A DNA stretch of 64,000 bases from Triatoma infestans (GCA_011037195.1 JAAEAF010001125.1:165176-229175), one strand, 5' to 3'; numbered from the stretch's first letter, positions 1 through 11,784 are shown. Numbers and translations: made by a program. Notes: generated by a model from the letters alone, not told the origin.

Positions 1-599
1 GCGCGTTACCAAAGGAATGCATAGAATTGTGATTTTAACGCTATGCCGATAGTAATACAAGTATTTCGACTTAATATTCTATTTAGGTCAGAGTTACTCT
101 GTAAACTTCGTTAAAAAACAAAACAATCTGCATGAAACAATTATAGGCTTTCTCTTACAGCAAAATCCTCACAGAATAATTACTAAATCTTCAATTAACC
201 TAAAGTAAATAATTTGACAAATGTTTCAAAAAAAAAAAAATCTAATGTAAAACGACTCTTTCTTATGTACACAATACGAAATTCACAAATTTCCCTTAAA
301 CTTGGAATTTTTATTCTAACTAGAATGTCATAACATAAATAGAGTGGTAGTGGGGATATATGTTGGTTGCAATTTAATACTTAAATGTGATCACATAGTA
401 GCCCACAACGAAGAGCGTAAATCAAACACCAATGATATAGAAATATAAAAATACAGATTCTCCTGATTCGCCGCCCCCCAAATTCTGGAAAAATTGGTCT
501 TCTATCCATGCTTTTTATATTCCCTATAAAGATGGTAGAACCATATATTCTATTAAAGAGGCATCTTAGAGGAAAGGCTAACATACCTCACAGAGCCCC
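1..599. other. AT-rich stretch, nothing recognised
   Basis: No coding signal, repeat family or RNA gene is visible. It holds short homopolymer runs and no ORF with family resemblance. Confidence 0.5.
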
Positions 600-766
600 A
601 GAAATCACTTTTGTAGGAAAAATGTTTTAAATAAAAAAACGTACTCACACACACACACACACACACCGACAGTCGATTTGTTCATGCTCAGAGAACCCAA
701 CAACACGTGTTCGGGTGAAAACTTAAATTTATAAAATTTGACCCTTGGTCTTACGATAATAGAGAA
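600..766 (-). repeat. Family A fragment (5' half) with CA tract
   Basis: On the minus strand this is the 5' half of family A: the subterminal ACTTTCTCT-like start, then the GTTTTCACC and GTGTTGGG-type segment, then a CA/TG microsatellite at about 645-666. It abuts the next minus-strand copy (785-1192) head to tail, separated by about 20 bases. Confidence 0.6.
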
Positions 767-784
767 AGTAAATATTTTGAAGTG

Positions 785-1192
785 AAACACTTGCACTACT
801 TTCTCTTGTTGCAGTTAATTCAATTATAATAAAATTGAAATTTTCTTTAAACTTGGAATTGATATGCAAATGTATTATGGCATAGAAGTTCAAAGAAAAT
901 TGTGGGAGCCATACTTGAAAAACTGAAAAACTATCCAGCGAAGTCGCACTTCTGATTGATATATTTTGACCAAAATCTTATTGTCAGACGCGGTGATGGA
1001 ATATAAAGTTTGTGCTTCCTGAGGTTTCTTATTTCTGAGATATTTTATTCACTCACACACACACACACACACTCACACACAAAACTCGCTAAAAAAAATT
1101 TATCGTAACTCGGGGGAGCTCAAAACACGTGATTCCGGTGAAAACTCACTTTCGAAAATTTAACACGATCGTAAAACTTCCTCTTTAAGACA
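785..1192 (-). repeat. Family A copy
   Basis: The 3' end at 785-820 shows GTGAAACACTTGCAC followed by ACTTTCTCTTG. The body shows the conserved blocks GTCGCACTTC and CTTATTGTCAGACGCGG. A CA microsatellite lies at 1054-1081. The 5' part ends in a decayed CTTCCTCTT. Confidence 0.65.
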
Positions 1193-2150
1193 GCAATAGG
1201 TCACAGTAAAAATTTAATTTGGCATCTTCTATGAAGATTTTGCTGGTGAAGGAAGACATAAGTAACAGATTTTGAATTTATGTTTCAACTTCTTCTTTAA
1301 CAACAACCTAACCTGATAAGGCTGAAAATATAACCATAGAAGCTCATACATTGCCTCCGTATATCGTGTGAGTCTCTTAAGACAATTCCAATTCTTTATC
1401 ACAACAAGAGCTGAGCACATATGCACAGAAATCGGACAAACAAAACCGGAGCCCTTCAGGTAGCGGGCATAATGACAAATTACGACAACAAATGAAGACA
1501 GAAAAGACAAGATAAACAGGAAACGGCTATCCATTGAAATATAATAATTACTAAACAAAAATCACATAATGTTTGAGAGTGCATTATTTTATGCATTTAG
1601 CTCCAATGTTTTTATTAAATTAATAATTTTTACCTTGAAGTAAGCGTGTTTCAAGGAGAATCTCAATAATCAACTTTTTAATTGTGATCAATTTTGTATT
1701 TTACCACAACCACATTTGATTAAATTAAAATAATTTATTACTTTCATGCCTTTTATATCGTTATGTAAATGACGTTGTTTATAGAGAAAAAAAAGGAATT
1801 GAATTTCAAGGAATATTTCTCATATTTTAATTATTTTGAAATCTTAATTATACAAATTTAATTTAGCATCTTGCGGAAAAAGAATATGATATACTTTAGT
1901 AAGGGGTTTAATAAACAAATATAACGACAAAATGAGTATTTCTGAAGCTTCTTCTCTATCAGAAGTATTTATTTATCTGTATCAGAAGTGTGTTATGTGC
2001 GTTGAAAAGATTTGCATTTGATATCGAAATAAATCTTCTTTTTTGAAATCCCAAATTTTCATTTTTCTACATATTCTACACTGTTATTCGTATCGTCGTG
2101 CCAAATATCTCATGCCTCTGTGATGGCATATGACAAGTCAAATTAGTTCC
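1193..2150. other. AT-rich stretch with one unassigned minus-strand ORF
   Basis: A 109-residue minus-strand ORF (1229-1558) begins with a hydrophobic stretch (residues about 10-30) resembling a signal peptide or membrane helix, followed by a few cysteines. I do not recognise it, and there is no supporting splice, promoter or family evidence. The rest is plain AT-rich DNA. Confidence 0.3.
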
Positions 2151-2900
2151 CTGCTATCCACAAGGAATGCCAAGGTCGTATAAAAGGAAACGAAGCCAAC
2201 CAAGGGTTGGGGATGAAGCACCGTCCTACTTCCCCTACCACAGGGGTCTAAATTGAAGGAAAAAAGGACAGTGGAGGCCCCATTCTATCACCTTGTTGAA
2301 GAGCGAAGACATCTTCCGTGCGATCAGCCAACGACAAATATCCAGTCTACACATCAGCACTTGCCTAACTCTCAGTCTCTCACTGAGTTTCTCTTCCTGT
2401 CTCTTAATCTCATACGTCAAGTCCTTAGAATCATAAGCGTACATATATTAATTATAGTGCAGTAGTAATAGCATTTAGTTATTAATTTTAAACCCCTGAA
2501 ACTCCCTCTACACCTCTATGATCTAGATATCAGCAACATCCTTGTCATGGATAACGCTGTCTTCTCTTTTGCCATGATGTTTTCAATGTAGTTCATAAAT
2601 CCTATCCCTGTCTTTTGTCTACGTTGTCTAAGCTCATTTCTGACATTTTACATCTCACTTTCACATCCTTTTGCCTTCTGCACTGTATTATCGAATCACT
2701 CAACCGTCGAGCCTCCATGTTAACAAGAGGTTCCAATCCAAGTTAATCCTTGTTCTTCCATTTATTAAAGACCTAGTCTCCTCTTCAGTATCAAGAAAGG
2801 TCATTTCAGCTTCCATGCCCCGGTTTGCATATATGATCATTCTAGCCTAAGGAGTGGATACTCTCGCAGCCTTCCATCTAATAAAAGAACGTAAAACTAA
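2150..2900. other. Moderately GC-richer unassigned segment
   Basis: Base composition is less AT-biased than the surroundings, and overlapping ORFs of about 70 codons occur on both strands near 2235-2465. The minus-strand translation is charged (DLTYEIKRQEEKLSERL), like a short helical segment, and further broken charged stretches continue to about 2880 with many stops. It may be an old mobile-element remnant or mRNA-derived. I cannot assign it. Confidence 0.3.
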
Positions 2901-3059
2901 CCATATTTCTTTCTAAATGTCACATAAGGGCTAATAAATATAGAACCCTAACAATGAAGATAATTTATGCACTTTAAACACTAACCATCATGATGGGGCA
3001 CTTAGTCTCGGTGCAACAGGGCAGCGAACTTACTGCTGTAACAGCAAGTATTGCGAATG

Positions 3060-3420
3060 TGTTAAATTTTCGGAATTGAGTTTCAACATAAATACAGCTG
3101 AAGATTCCCTGAGGACGAACAAATGTTTTCAGTGATAGTCACCCTCGCTCGCTCCCTCTGTGTGTGTGTGTGGGTGTGTGGGTGTGTGTGTGTGTAATTT
3201 TGTATGAACAAAATAACTCAAAAATGAAAAATCGTAGGAAGCTAAAGCTTGATTTCTATTTCAGGACTCTATTGCATTTGACATGATGATTTCAATGAAA
3301 ACCCAGAAATGCAAGTATGACTTGAATAATTTTTTTTTTTTCAGTTTTTCTTAACTTTCTAATTACTCTAAAGGTTTTTTCTTTAAAGTTCGTAAACATT
3401 ACATATACTGAAATATTTTT
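3060..3420 (+). repeat. Family A copy, 5' part
   Basis: Plus-strand copy containing GAGTTTCAACATAAATAC, a TG microsatellite (3158-3195), AACTCAAAAATGAAAAATCG and a decayed TTTTTCAGTTTTTC block. Its 5' hairpin is lost. Confidence 0.6.
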
Positions 3421-3521
3421 CTGCGAAAGTAAGCTTCTATCTCAATCGTCACTCAGTACAATAAATTTATAGGATTAACTCTTATAAATCATTTTTATAA
3501 AAAATATTGCTACAATTCCAA

Positions 3522-3910
3522 ATTTGAAGAAAATATGTGAACCAGAAGTCTGACTTTACAGAATATTTATGAATTTTTTGGAACTTTCTCGACAACGACT
3601 GCAATGTTTTTCTTTGAGAATTTGTGATGCCAACTGCACCGGTATAAATTTAATACGTTTAATAAAAGTATTTCCGTTTCTGTATACATTCCGTTTGTGC
3701 GGAATCTGTAATGTTAGATTTCAAAAGTCATTGAAAATGTAAAAAGATGCAGTAATGAGGCACTTACAATTTGGAATGGAGTGGGGAGAGAGCGCGCGAT
3801 ATTTCCTTTTACAGCAACTGGAATAAATAAAAAGTCAGTTTATTCTTTATTGGCAGATGATAAAAAAAAATTATCACAGTTCAATTGAAAGTCTTGTTTT
3901 TAAAAAGGGA
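3522..3910 (+). repeat. Local duplication, unit 1
   Basis: About 390 bp nearly identical to 5334-5740. Both begin at ATTTGAAGAAAATATGTG and end at TTTTTAAAAAGGGA. The start resembles the internal block of family A (GAAGAAAAT...CCAGAAGTCTGACTTTAC), but the second half is specific to this pair. Differences are mainly GA-tract length and small indels. Confidence 0.85.
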
Positions 3911-4847
3911 ATCCAAGGCTAAACAGTGTTAAAAGCTACTAAAACACACACTTTAAATTTAAACGGACTCAATTCACACACCAAATCGATTCCAACTTGT
4001 TATCTGTCAAGAGCTACAAAAAATTATCAATATGATATTGAAATTACGAAATTTCAGCTACAGTAACAATAGTGTTTAGAATTGATTTTTTTTTCATTTA
4101 TCAGCGAACAAAAGGCCCACCACTCAGTTCGTCGCCACTGTAAACATAAAATATTATTGTTGCCTTATCCCTTGCCCTCTGTTCTTCATACATAAACACA
4201 ATTTAATAAACAGAAAATAGAGTACACAAAGCTGGCTCTAATTTATTTCAATTCATAATCACTGGTACGAGCCCCCTTTTAAAGTCAACTACGGTTCCCT
4301 GGCACAAGTGGAAGATTTATGAACCCTAAGTTGAGAACCCTTTCTAACGCAGCTAAACCACAAATTATTAAAGAAAACAACCTTCTGAAAAATGCATAAG
4401 TTTGCCAGTTCTTACATAACTATAATCACAATGAAACGAAAGCTTTTGACATGGCTTTTAAGAATTCTTCTTTAAATTGTTCGGTGCAGCAACTCGTAAA
4501 TAGGCCAAAGTGTTGTTGAGAAATGTTTAACTAAAGAAATCTGGCCACGTCTGGAAACGTTTGCGATTTTTGAAATCAATTAACCGGGTGAAGAAGTGTA
4601 TAGGTTTATACAAGAATTTTGAATTTTGTATAATTTTTATAATTCATATAATTTCAGAGATATTTTGTAAACCTTTATTGCAATGTTTTTTAATATGAGC
4701 TAAAAGTATTAGCGCAAATTGTATATATCTTTATATACAGGTGAGAATGAGAAATATTAAAATTTAAATGAGAGATTGGTAAATCGCATTATGAGTTCTG
4801 CAGTATTTTGATGAATTGAAAGAAAAAAAAATCTCATACACTCAGAA
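3911..4847. other. AT-rich stretch, nothing recognised
   Basis: No ORF, inverted repeat or family resemblance is seen. It lies between duplication unit 1 and a small family A scrap. Confidence 0.4.
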
Positions 4848-4895
4848 TATTTTCTGTGAAAACTCAACTTGGAAAATTTGACCCGATAAAGTAAA
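4848..4895 (-). repeat. Family A scrap
   Basis: Matches only the block TGTGAAAACTCAACTTGG...AAATTTGACCCGAT from the 5' part of family A. Confidence 0.4.
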
Positions 4896-5333
4896 AATAG
4901 AGATGTCGCTAAATATACCCTTGTGTTGCCGAACCTTTACCATTTACAATAAATGTTACATAAGCATTTAAATTTTAAATTGTTAAAAACATTTTTTATT
5001 ATTTTACAAAAGTATATAAAGTTTAGAAAATAAAAGTAATTACAATTTGACGACAATATTACTAGGTTTTTGGAAGCAGAAATTTTGTCTAGGTTTTTTT
5101 GAAAAGAAGTAGTTGTAAGAGCCGCGGGCCGCCACATTACGACCCCTGATCTTAAACATTCCTATTTCCACAAAAACACCTACATTTATGACAGGTAAAT
5201 GAATATTATAATTTGTCTGCCTCTAGATATATGAATGCAAATAAAATGTAAAAGATACGGGAGCTTATAAAATGATTTTCCTTGCATGGTATCTATTTTT
5301 TTGGAAAATGTATAATGAAAGTTTCTTAATGAG
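4896..5333. other. AT-rich stretch, nothing recognised
   Basis: Only short minus-strand ORFs without family resemblance are present. It lies just before duplication unit 2. Confidence 0.4.
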
Positions 5334-5740
5334 ATTTGAAGAAAATATGTGAACCAGAAGTCTGACTTTACAGAATATTTATGAATTTTTTGGAACTTTC
5401 TCGACAGCGACTACAATGTTTTTCTTTTAGAATTTGTGCCAACTGCACGATATCCGGTATAAATTTAATACTTTTATATAAAAGTATTTCCGTTGCTGTA
5501 TACATTCCGTTTGTGCGGAATCTGTAATGTTATATTGCAAAGGTCATTGAAAATGTAAAAAGATGCAGTAATGAGGCACTTACGATTTGGAATGGAGTGG
5601 GGAGAGAGAGAGAGAGAGAGAGCGCGTGATATTTCCTTTTACAGCAACAGGAAAAAACAAAAATTCAGTTTATTCTTTATTGGCAGATGATAAAAAAAAA
5701 CTATCACAGTTCAATTGAAAGTCTTGTTTTTAAAAAGGGA
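5334..5740 (+). repeat. Local duplication, unit 2
   Basis: Second copy of 3522-3910 in direct orientation, about 1.4 kb downstream. It carries an expanded (GA)n tract at about 5603-5622, where unit 1 has only a short one, and a small insertion near 5450. The high identity suggests that it is recent relative to the decayed family A copies. Confidence 0.85.
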
Positions 5741-6094
5741 CAGAAGGGAGAGAGTTAGAGAGAGAGAAACCAATATCAATTTAAGAGACTTGTTAAATAA
5801 TTATACACATATAAGTTTACTAGTTTACCTATGCAACTTAATTACCTGTTACACTATTATGATAATTGATAGATAGTATGTTAAATGGGCCGACCTTGAC
5901 ACACATATTAAATAAATTGCAACAGTTCAATACTAAACAAATTAATAACGAAACATGCTCACCCTATTATGAGTTAACAATTGGAAAGTGAGAGAAATAA
6001 AAAAGAAAGGAAACAGACTGCTACATTATTACCAATGTCAGCTGGTTAACATACTTAGTTAACCGTTTGCATTTAGAAAGATAATTCTACACCT
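5741..6094. other. AT-rich stretch, nothing recognised
   Basis: A short purine-rich GAGA stretch occurs at the left edge. Otherwise no features are seen. Confidence 0.4.
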
Positions 6095-6104
6095 ACAAAA
6101 AAAA

Positions 6105-6140
6105 TTACAATACTTCCTCTTAGTAGGAGTAAGAGGAAGT
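6105..6140 (-). repeat. Family A 5' terminal hairpin, well preserved
   Basis: ACTTCCTCTTA (6112-6122) and TAAGAGGAAGT (6130-6140) form a perfect 11-bp stem with a 7-base loop. This is the 5' terminus of family A on the minus strand, and it shows that this end is itself a palindrome. Confidence 0.7.
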
Positions 6141-6284
6141 AAAAAGTTCTATATACAAATGCCTCTATCCCACCTTTTACGTGGATAAATAGAGTGCGTG
6201 CTTTACTACCAGAAAAATGAAATTCTTTTTTATCAGATACTAAAGCTTGCCTTTTACCTCTTACTGCTAGTACAAAAGAAAAGT

Positions 6285-6560
6285 CAATGCGATCGTCAAT
6301 TTTTTCAAATCTGAGTTTTCATCGGAAATAAATTTTAGGCAAAAAATATTTCCGGCGAATGGAACCAGATTAGTGTGACAGAATATCTCAAACATGAAAA
6401 ATTGCTGGAAGAACAAACTTGATATACCTTCTCTATATACCACGGCATCTGATACCTTCTCTATATACCACGGCATCTGATACCAAGTTTTTGGGCAAAA
6501 TCCATCAACCAAAAGTGCGACTGTATATGTTTTTCTGGTATGGTTTTGGAATATTTGCAA
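6285..6560 (+). repeat. Family A copy with internal 28-bp tandem duplication
   Basis: Contains GAGTTTTCATCGGAAATA, ATATCTCAAACATGAAAAATTG and CCATCAACC...GTGCGACT. A 28-bp unit beginning ACCTTCTCTATATACC is repeated perfectly at 6426-6453 and 6454-6481. The CA/TG tract is missing. Confidence 0.65.
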
Positions 6561-7029
6561 AAAAAGAAGGAAAATAAAAATTGTTATCGCTTATATGATC
6601 AATTTTTTAAAAATTCTCAGCACAAAAAACTATACTTTGAAATAAATTAAATGAAAGATTACAGAAAAATATTTGTTCGGACCGCGCAAAATTAGATCAT
6701 GTATAATAATTACCGTGTAAACGGAGTGATGGGTGGTGTATAATATATATATTCAGACAATTAAATTGACCAAAAAGTAGAAATGTTATTTTATCTTCTT
6801 TAGAAGTTATTCTTAAAAAATTATTCAGCATAAATATTGGAAAATTAACACTACTATTATGATTGCATGCAATTTTTAATTGAGAATATAAAATGGTCGT
6901 AGTATAAGTAAAATTACATATCACGAAATTACTAGTTCATGAGTTTTCCATATTTAAAAGAATAAAGATATAACCTTATATTTCAATTATAATTATCAAT
7001 ATTATAAAAGCACGATTTCATTGTTTTGA
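6561..7029. other. AT-rich stretch, nothing recognised
   Basis: Only low-complexity AT sequence and short unsupported ORFs on the minus strand. Confidence 0.4.
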
Positions 7030-7290
7030 ACCAGAAAAAACAAATCTGGTGTGAAACTATGTCTTACTATAATTAAGTGACGAATAATCATTACAATTGC
7101 AGTACTCACATGGGTTTAGTTAGGGTGGTCTTAAAAAAAGGACGAGGGGTTATAGACTTATGTGGCAGCGCCCTTTGTGTCAACCTATAAAGCTTTTAGT
7201 GCAGAGTAAATTAAAATCTAATTGACAGGTCTGCTGTGAACACCCAAAAATTAACATTCCCGGGCAAACGTTTGAAATAAAAGTGATTAA
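7030..7290 (-). repeat. Family A fragments flanking the RTE insertion
   Basis: AAATCTGGTGTGAAACTATG at 7034-7053 is the 3' terminus of a minus-strand copy. GTTTGAAATAAAAGTG near 7269-7284 is an internal family A block (usual form GTTTCAAATAAAAGTG). The RTE coding remnant begins just after it, so the LINE probably landed in an older family A copy. Confidence 0.45.
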
Positions 7291-9377
7291 TTTTTAATCT
7301 ATGCAGCCAACATTTCAAATAGAAGCCAGTTATAGGGATTTAGCAAAGACACAAACAGCTGAAGACATTTTAGGAATTCAAGAAAGACCAGACAAATGCT
7401 CATGGTTCGATGAGGAATGTAGAGAAGCCAGAAACAAGAAAAATACGGCATATAAAATAATGGTACAGAGAAGGCATACTGAAGGATCGGTCGGAGAACA
7501 TAGAAAGCTACGGAAGGAAGAAAAGAAAATTCACAGGAGGAAGAAAAGAGCGCTGCAAAAAGAAAAACTGAAGGCCGTAGAGGAATTAAGAAGTGGTAAT
7601 GAAGTAAGTAAATTTTACCAGATGGTGAATGAAGACCGAACAGGATTCAAACCAAGAACGATCTCCTGTAAGGCAGTGAATGGTTCACTTATAACTGATA
7701 AGAAAGGAACTCTTGAAAGATGGAGGACTCATTTCAGCCTGCTACTTAACCAGACGGAGGAATGTGCTGATCACGGCACCGGGAGGTGCCACGTTCGGAG
7801 GAGGACGAATTGGAGCCACCAGATGAGGATGAAATTGAAGAAGCATTACAGAGGCTAAAAAATAATAAAGCCCCTGGATATGATGGGATCCCCTCTGAAC
7901 TTTTCAAATATGGGGGTGCCGAGCTGGTGAAGCTGCTTCGGAGTCTCTTCCTGCGGGTATGGCAAACTGAAGTAATGCCAGAAGAATGGAACAAAACGGT
8001 CATATGCCCGATCCACAAAAAAGGAGACGTCTCAATATGTGACAACTATAGAGCCATTTCGCTACTGCCTACAATATATAAAATTCTATCTGGAATTCTT
8101 TGTAGAAGACTACTTCCCATCGCGGAACGTCTGACTGAAGGATATCACGCTGGTTTTAGAACTGGAAGATCCACAGTAGACCAAATCCACTCACTTAGGA
8201 TAATCCTGGAAAGAACAAGAGAGTACATCGATTTCAAGTCGGCCTATGATAGTGTGCAACGCAATGCTCTTTATCGTGCCCTTCTGGAGTTGGGGATACC
8301 CCCAAAGTTAGTACGCTTAATTAAAATGACGATGACTGGGGTGGTTTGCATGGTCAGGACTCAGAATGAGCTCTCGCAGCCGTTCAATAAGAATAAAGGC
8401 TTAAAGCAAGGGGATGGCCTGGCGTGCATCCTATTTAATCTGGCGTTAGAATGGGCCGTTAGAAAGTCGAACATTCAGACGAATGGTACTATTATAAATA
8501 GAACTACCCAGTTGCTAGCTTATGCGGACGACTTGGATCTGATTGGTCGATCAAGAGATGCGATCAGAGATGCCTATCTGGGCTTGGAGAGTGCTGCCAA
8601 GGAAATAGGACTTGAAGTGAACCTAGCCAAAACAAAGTATATGTACGTTTCTGTGGAGTGCAGCGAGATAATGATGTGGAGCTTGGGAATCATACCTTTG
8701 AGTGGGTGGATAATTTTATTTATGTAGGAACCCAAGTGAATCATGATAATAATATCAGTCATGAGATCATTAGAAGTATATTGCTGGCTAATAGGGCATA
8801 CTTCGGTCTACAGGATTATATGAAAAGTCTCCAGGTCCACAAAAATAAGAATCTATAAGACTCTCATCCGACCCGTTCTAACATATGCCTCGGAATGCTG
8901 GACCATCACTAGAAACGACGAGCTTGCCCTCCTTAGATTTGAAAGGAAAATTCTTCGCAGGATCTACGGAGCCATCCTAGATGGGGAGACATGGAGACGG
9001 AGAAGTAATGAGGAATTAAGGAATTTGTACAAGGATGTCGATGTGGTGGACTACATCAAGCTGGGGCGCCTGCGCTGGGCGGGGCTGTAGGAGGAATGAA
9101 TCCCGAGGAAGTGCCTCTCAAGTTATTGAGAGAAAACATACACGGTGTACGCAGAGTCGGGAGACCCAGATTGAGATGGAGAGATGCCAGCAGCTTCCTT
9201 GGTGTCCGCAACTGGATGGTGGCGGCATCGAACCGTGACAACTGGGCAATCCATAGAGGAGGCCAAGACTCGCGCAAGTGGGTTGTAGAGCCAAGTGAAG
9301 AAGAAAAGACACAATTGGCAAACACTAATTCTCCACCTGAATGCACTCACTTATCCCTTACATATTGTACACTATGA
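7290..9377 (+). pseudogene. RTE-like non-LTR retrotransposon, reverse transcriptase region (broken)
   Basis: A 5'-truncated LINE remnant coding for the linker, reverse transcriptase (RT) and C-terminal part. The first segment (7301-about 7780) has WFDEECREA and a basic coiled region typical of the linker between endonuclease and RT. The second (about 7786-8655) carries the RT core: NKAPGYDGIPSE, PIHKKGD, NYRAISLLPTIYKI, DFKSAYDSV, GLKQGDGL and the catalytic LLAYADDLDLIG (YADD at 8521-8532). The third and fourth segments (about 8658-8850 and 8851-9080) continue with WVDNFIYVGTQV and RPVLTYASECWTIT. The last (9096-9377) has GRPRLRWRD and a run of tryptophans usual near the RTE C-terminus. The reading frame changes at about 7780, 8655, 8847 and 9085, so it is dead. 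Compared with relatives, several residues seem to be missing just before DFKSAYDSV. No endonuclease domain lies upstream here. A complementary fragment lies at 33.8 kb. Confidence 0.9.
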
Positions 9378-9639
9378 TACTAATATTTCCTGTGCACAGA
9401 AACTTACGCCCATAGGAGCCAGAAAAGGGTCTTTCATATCTCATTAGACTTGGATGATAACCTTGTTTTTTTTTGTTTATTTTTTTACTATCTTGTTAAT
9501 AGATGAATTTTTTAACTTTTTTTAAAGGAGTAAATAGTTCGATTTGGTATTGATGCCAAAAAAACACGGCAATTAAAAGACAAAATTAGATCACAGTAGA
9601 CTTCGTTTTGTAACCAATTCGATCTAACATTTAAACCAC
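9378..9639. other. Probable 3' flank of the RTE element
   Basis: No clear poly(A) or microsatellite tail is visible. T-rich sequence follows at about 9465-9520. The 3' boundary of the LINE cannot be fixed. Confidence 0.3.
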
Positions 9640-9970
9640 TTAAACGATATGATTGTTTCACACCAGATTTTAACTTTCTCTACTACTGAAAGTAAGAGAA
9701 ATCAAATTGAGATCACGTCAAATTTTCTAATTGAATTTTCATTGGCAATAAATGCTTTGCGTTTTCCTAAGCGAATGCTAAAAGTTTTAAAACCGCCGTA
9801 CAATGTATGAGTCAACCGCCGATAGAATATTGGATACGTTAGAATCATTTATAGAATTCCAAATTTGAAAAGAATGGGATAACCAGAAATGCGACTTTAT
9901 AGAGAGCAGGTCTCTGAGTTTTTCGAAGAAAAAAAAGTATAGGTAGTTTTGCGGAATTTGTGGCGTTAAA
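9640..9970 (+). repeat. Family A tandem junction and 5' part
   Basis: GTTTCACACCAGATTTT (3' end of one copy) is followed at once by ACTTTCTCTACTACTGAAAGTAAGAGAAA (5' start of the next, with a gap in the hairpin). This is a head-to-tail junction on the plus strand. The body continues with CACGTCAAATTTTC and a decayed GAAATGCGACTTTA block. Confidence 0.65.
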
Positions 9971-10084
9971 TTTTAAATTACTCAATGTAATCTGGACAAT
10001 TGCCCCCCCCCCAACATCTCTATATTTATTATATTAAGGTGAATGAGTAAAATTTGAAGTGTAAAGAAACTCTGTCATTTTATA
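9971..10084. other. Short unassigned stretch with C-run
   Basis: Contains a run of C at about 10004-10012. No feature is recognised. Confidence 0.3.
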
Positions 10085-10142
10085 TATAATTAACAGCATA
10101 AGAGAAAGTCGTGTGAATCACGTGACTGGTCACACAGATTTT
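10085..10142 (+). repeat. Family A 3' terminus
   Basis: CATAAGAGAAAGT followed by CGTGTGAATCACGTGACTGGTCACAC. The outer GTGTGA and TCACAC still pair although the loop is longer than usual. Confidence 0.6.
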
Positions 10143-10599
10143 GTTTCCGTTTACAATAAGAACCATTCTGAAGTGCAAAATTTGTAATAATTAATAAAAA
10201 TATCAAATGGGGAAAAAACGAAAGGCGAGAATAAGAATATATGCATTTTTGTGTTAAATAGAATTTTCATATCTACCTCAGCACTGATAAAATGATTACT
10301 TAACACTTTATAAGAGCAAAAAAAAAAAAGTAATAATATATAGTGACATATATTTTATTATAAAGAATAGAAATAAAATTTATTGCAGTTAAAAAACGAA
10401 ATAATTGATGTAACTATTAAACCAGGAATGGTAAGTTTGGCATTCACTAACACCTCCCCTCCCCCCGGGACAGTATTTGTTTGTCTATTAAATTTTGGTT
10501 GGCCCAAAATTTAATTTTTTTTTAACTTTTTTGATTATTATAAATTAGTGGTTGAATAAACATCATGTAATCCCCAGGCTGCTCAATGAGCACCGTTTC

Positions 10600-10800
10600 A
10601 TTCATATAATATTTCGTATCAAAGTTTCCGTAAAACACTCACACAACTTTCTCTTATTCACAAAATTTCTTAAAATTTGCAATGTTTACTTAACGACAGT
10701 TGGGGAGGGGGCTTGCTTTAAAAAAATATTTTTTGCCTAACAACGCGCCCTTTTATCACGACAATTTAAATTTAAGCCAAACTAACGTAGTTTTCCGGAA
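10600..10800 (-). repeat. Family A copy, 3' part
   Basis: AAAACACTCACACAACTTTCTCTTATT marks the 3' terminus on the minus strand, followed by an AAAATTTCTTAAAATTTG block. It then decays. Confidence 0.55.
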
Positions 10801-10894
10801 AAAAAAGAAGCTTAACGTTTGTAGCCCCCCAGAGCCTTCCCAAATTCAATGTTCCTAAAAAAAGAATTTCAGATAAAAGTGAGAGTCAAAGTGT

Positions 10895-11192
10895 ATAGTC
10901 AAAGTACTTACAAGCTTTAAAACAAAATTATTTGAGCCGCTTCCGAAATAATCGCGAATAACTGCAAAATAAAATTAATAAATAAAACCATTCCAGTAAG
11001 GCTGTACTTCCGGTTAACAGATTTTCAGGATAATCTTATTGTCAGATACAGTAATGCTATTTGAATGAGATGTCAAGTTGCAAGTTGCTAGGATTTTCCA
11101 CCTATGAGATATTTTGTTTTTGCTCAATTACTCCAACGGAACTCAAAAACATGTGATTTCTGTGAAAACTCAATATATAAAATCGTACTTAT
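10895..11192 (-). repeat. Family A copy, central and 5' part
   Basis: Contains TTTGAGCCGCTTCCGAAATAA, CTGTACTTCCGGTTAACAG, CTTATTGTCAGATACAG and GTGATTTCTGTGAAAACTC. The CA tract is replaced by non-repetitive sequence. Confidence 0.6.
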
Positions 11193-11784
11193 TAAGAGTT
11201 AATTAAAATGACGAATCAAACGAAGTTATTTTTAAGTCGATGATTTAATTGCATCGTTTAATTATATGTCGATAAGATATATGTATCGTGTATTTTTTTT
11301 TAACGATACAGATTTAAAAGAAATAGTATTATAATAATAATAATCATAATAATATTATTCATGACAATGCACAAGCAAATAAATACAGTTTATACAGTAA
11401 TTGTTTTCAATGCAAAACAATAAATTTGTTTGTGTGAACTGCATAAAATAACCATCTATGGGGTCTGTAAGGAGGGCATTATTCAAATATATTAAGTTTA
11501 ACAACACAATACATCAACAGCATTAAATATGACATAAATTACTAAATTTAAGAAAGGATGTCATTGCGAGCGAGCATCCTTCGCCAATGTTTGGGGATCA
11601 CGCTGCTGTGTACAGGGAAACTGCATGTATCCCTCTAAAAAGCAATTAATCATTTAAAAAAAAATTCAAGTTTAAAGAAAATATGTCAACTTTTATACAT
11701 GATTTAACTATAATGTAAGTTTTTCACAAGTTTTCAACCTCAGTTCGTCAAACTTTGTAACAAAAAAAAAGTATTCATGAATAA
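11193..11784. other. AT-rich stretch, nothing recognised
   Basis: Contains a short ATAATAATAAT run near 11329-11354 and one GC-richer patch near 11565-11630 (GAGCGAGCATCCTTCGCC) that I cannot assign. Confidence 0.35.

Noticed and set aside
1229..1558. Possible small secreted or membrane protein gene
   Set aside because: The N-terminal hydrophobic stretch is suggestive, but there is no promoter, splice or family support, and AT-rich DNA gives such frames by chance. Kept only as an unassigned ORF.
7746..8045. 99-codon minus-strand ORF
   Set aside because: Antisense shadow of the RTE reverse transcriptase, whose motifs read clearly on the plus strand.
9056..9350. Overlapping minus-strand ORFs
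   Set aside because: Antisense shadows of the RTE C-terminal region.
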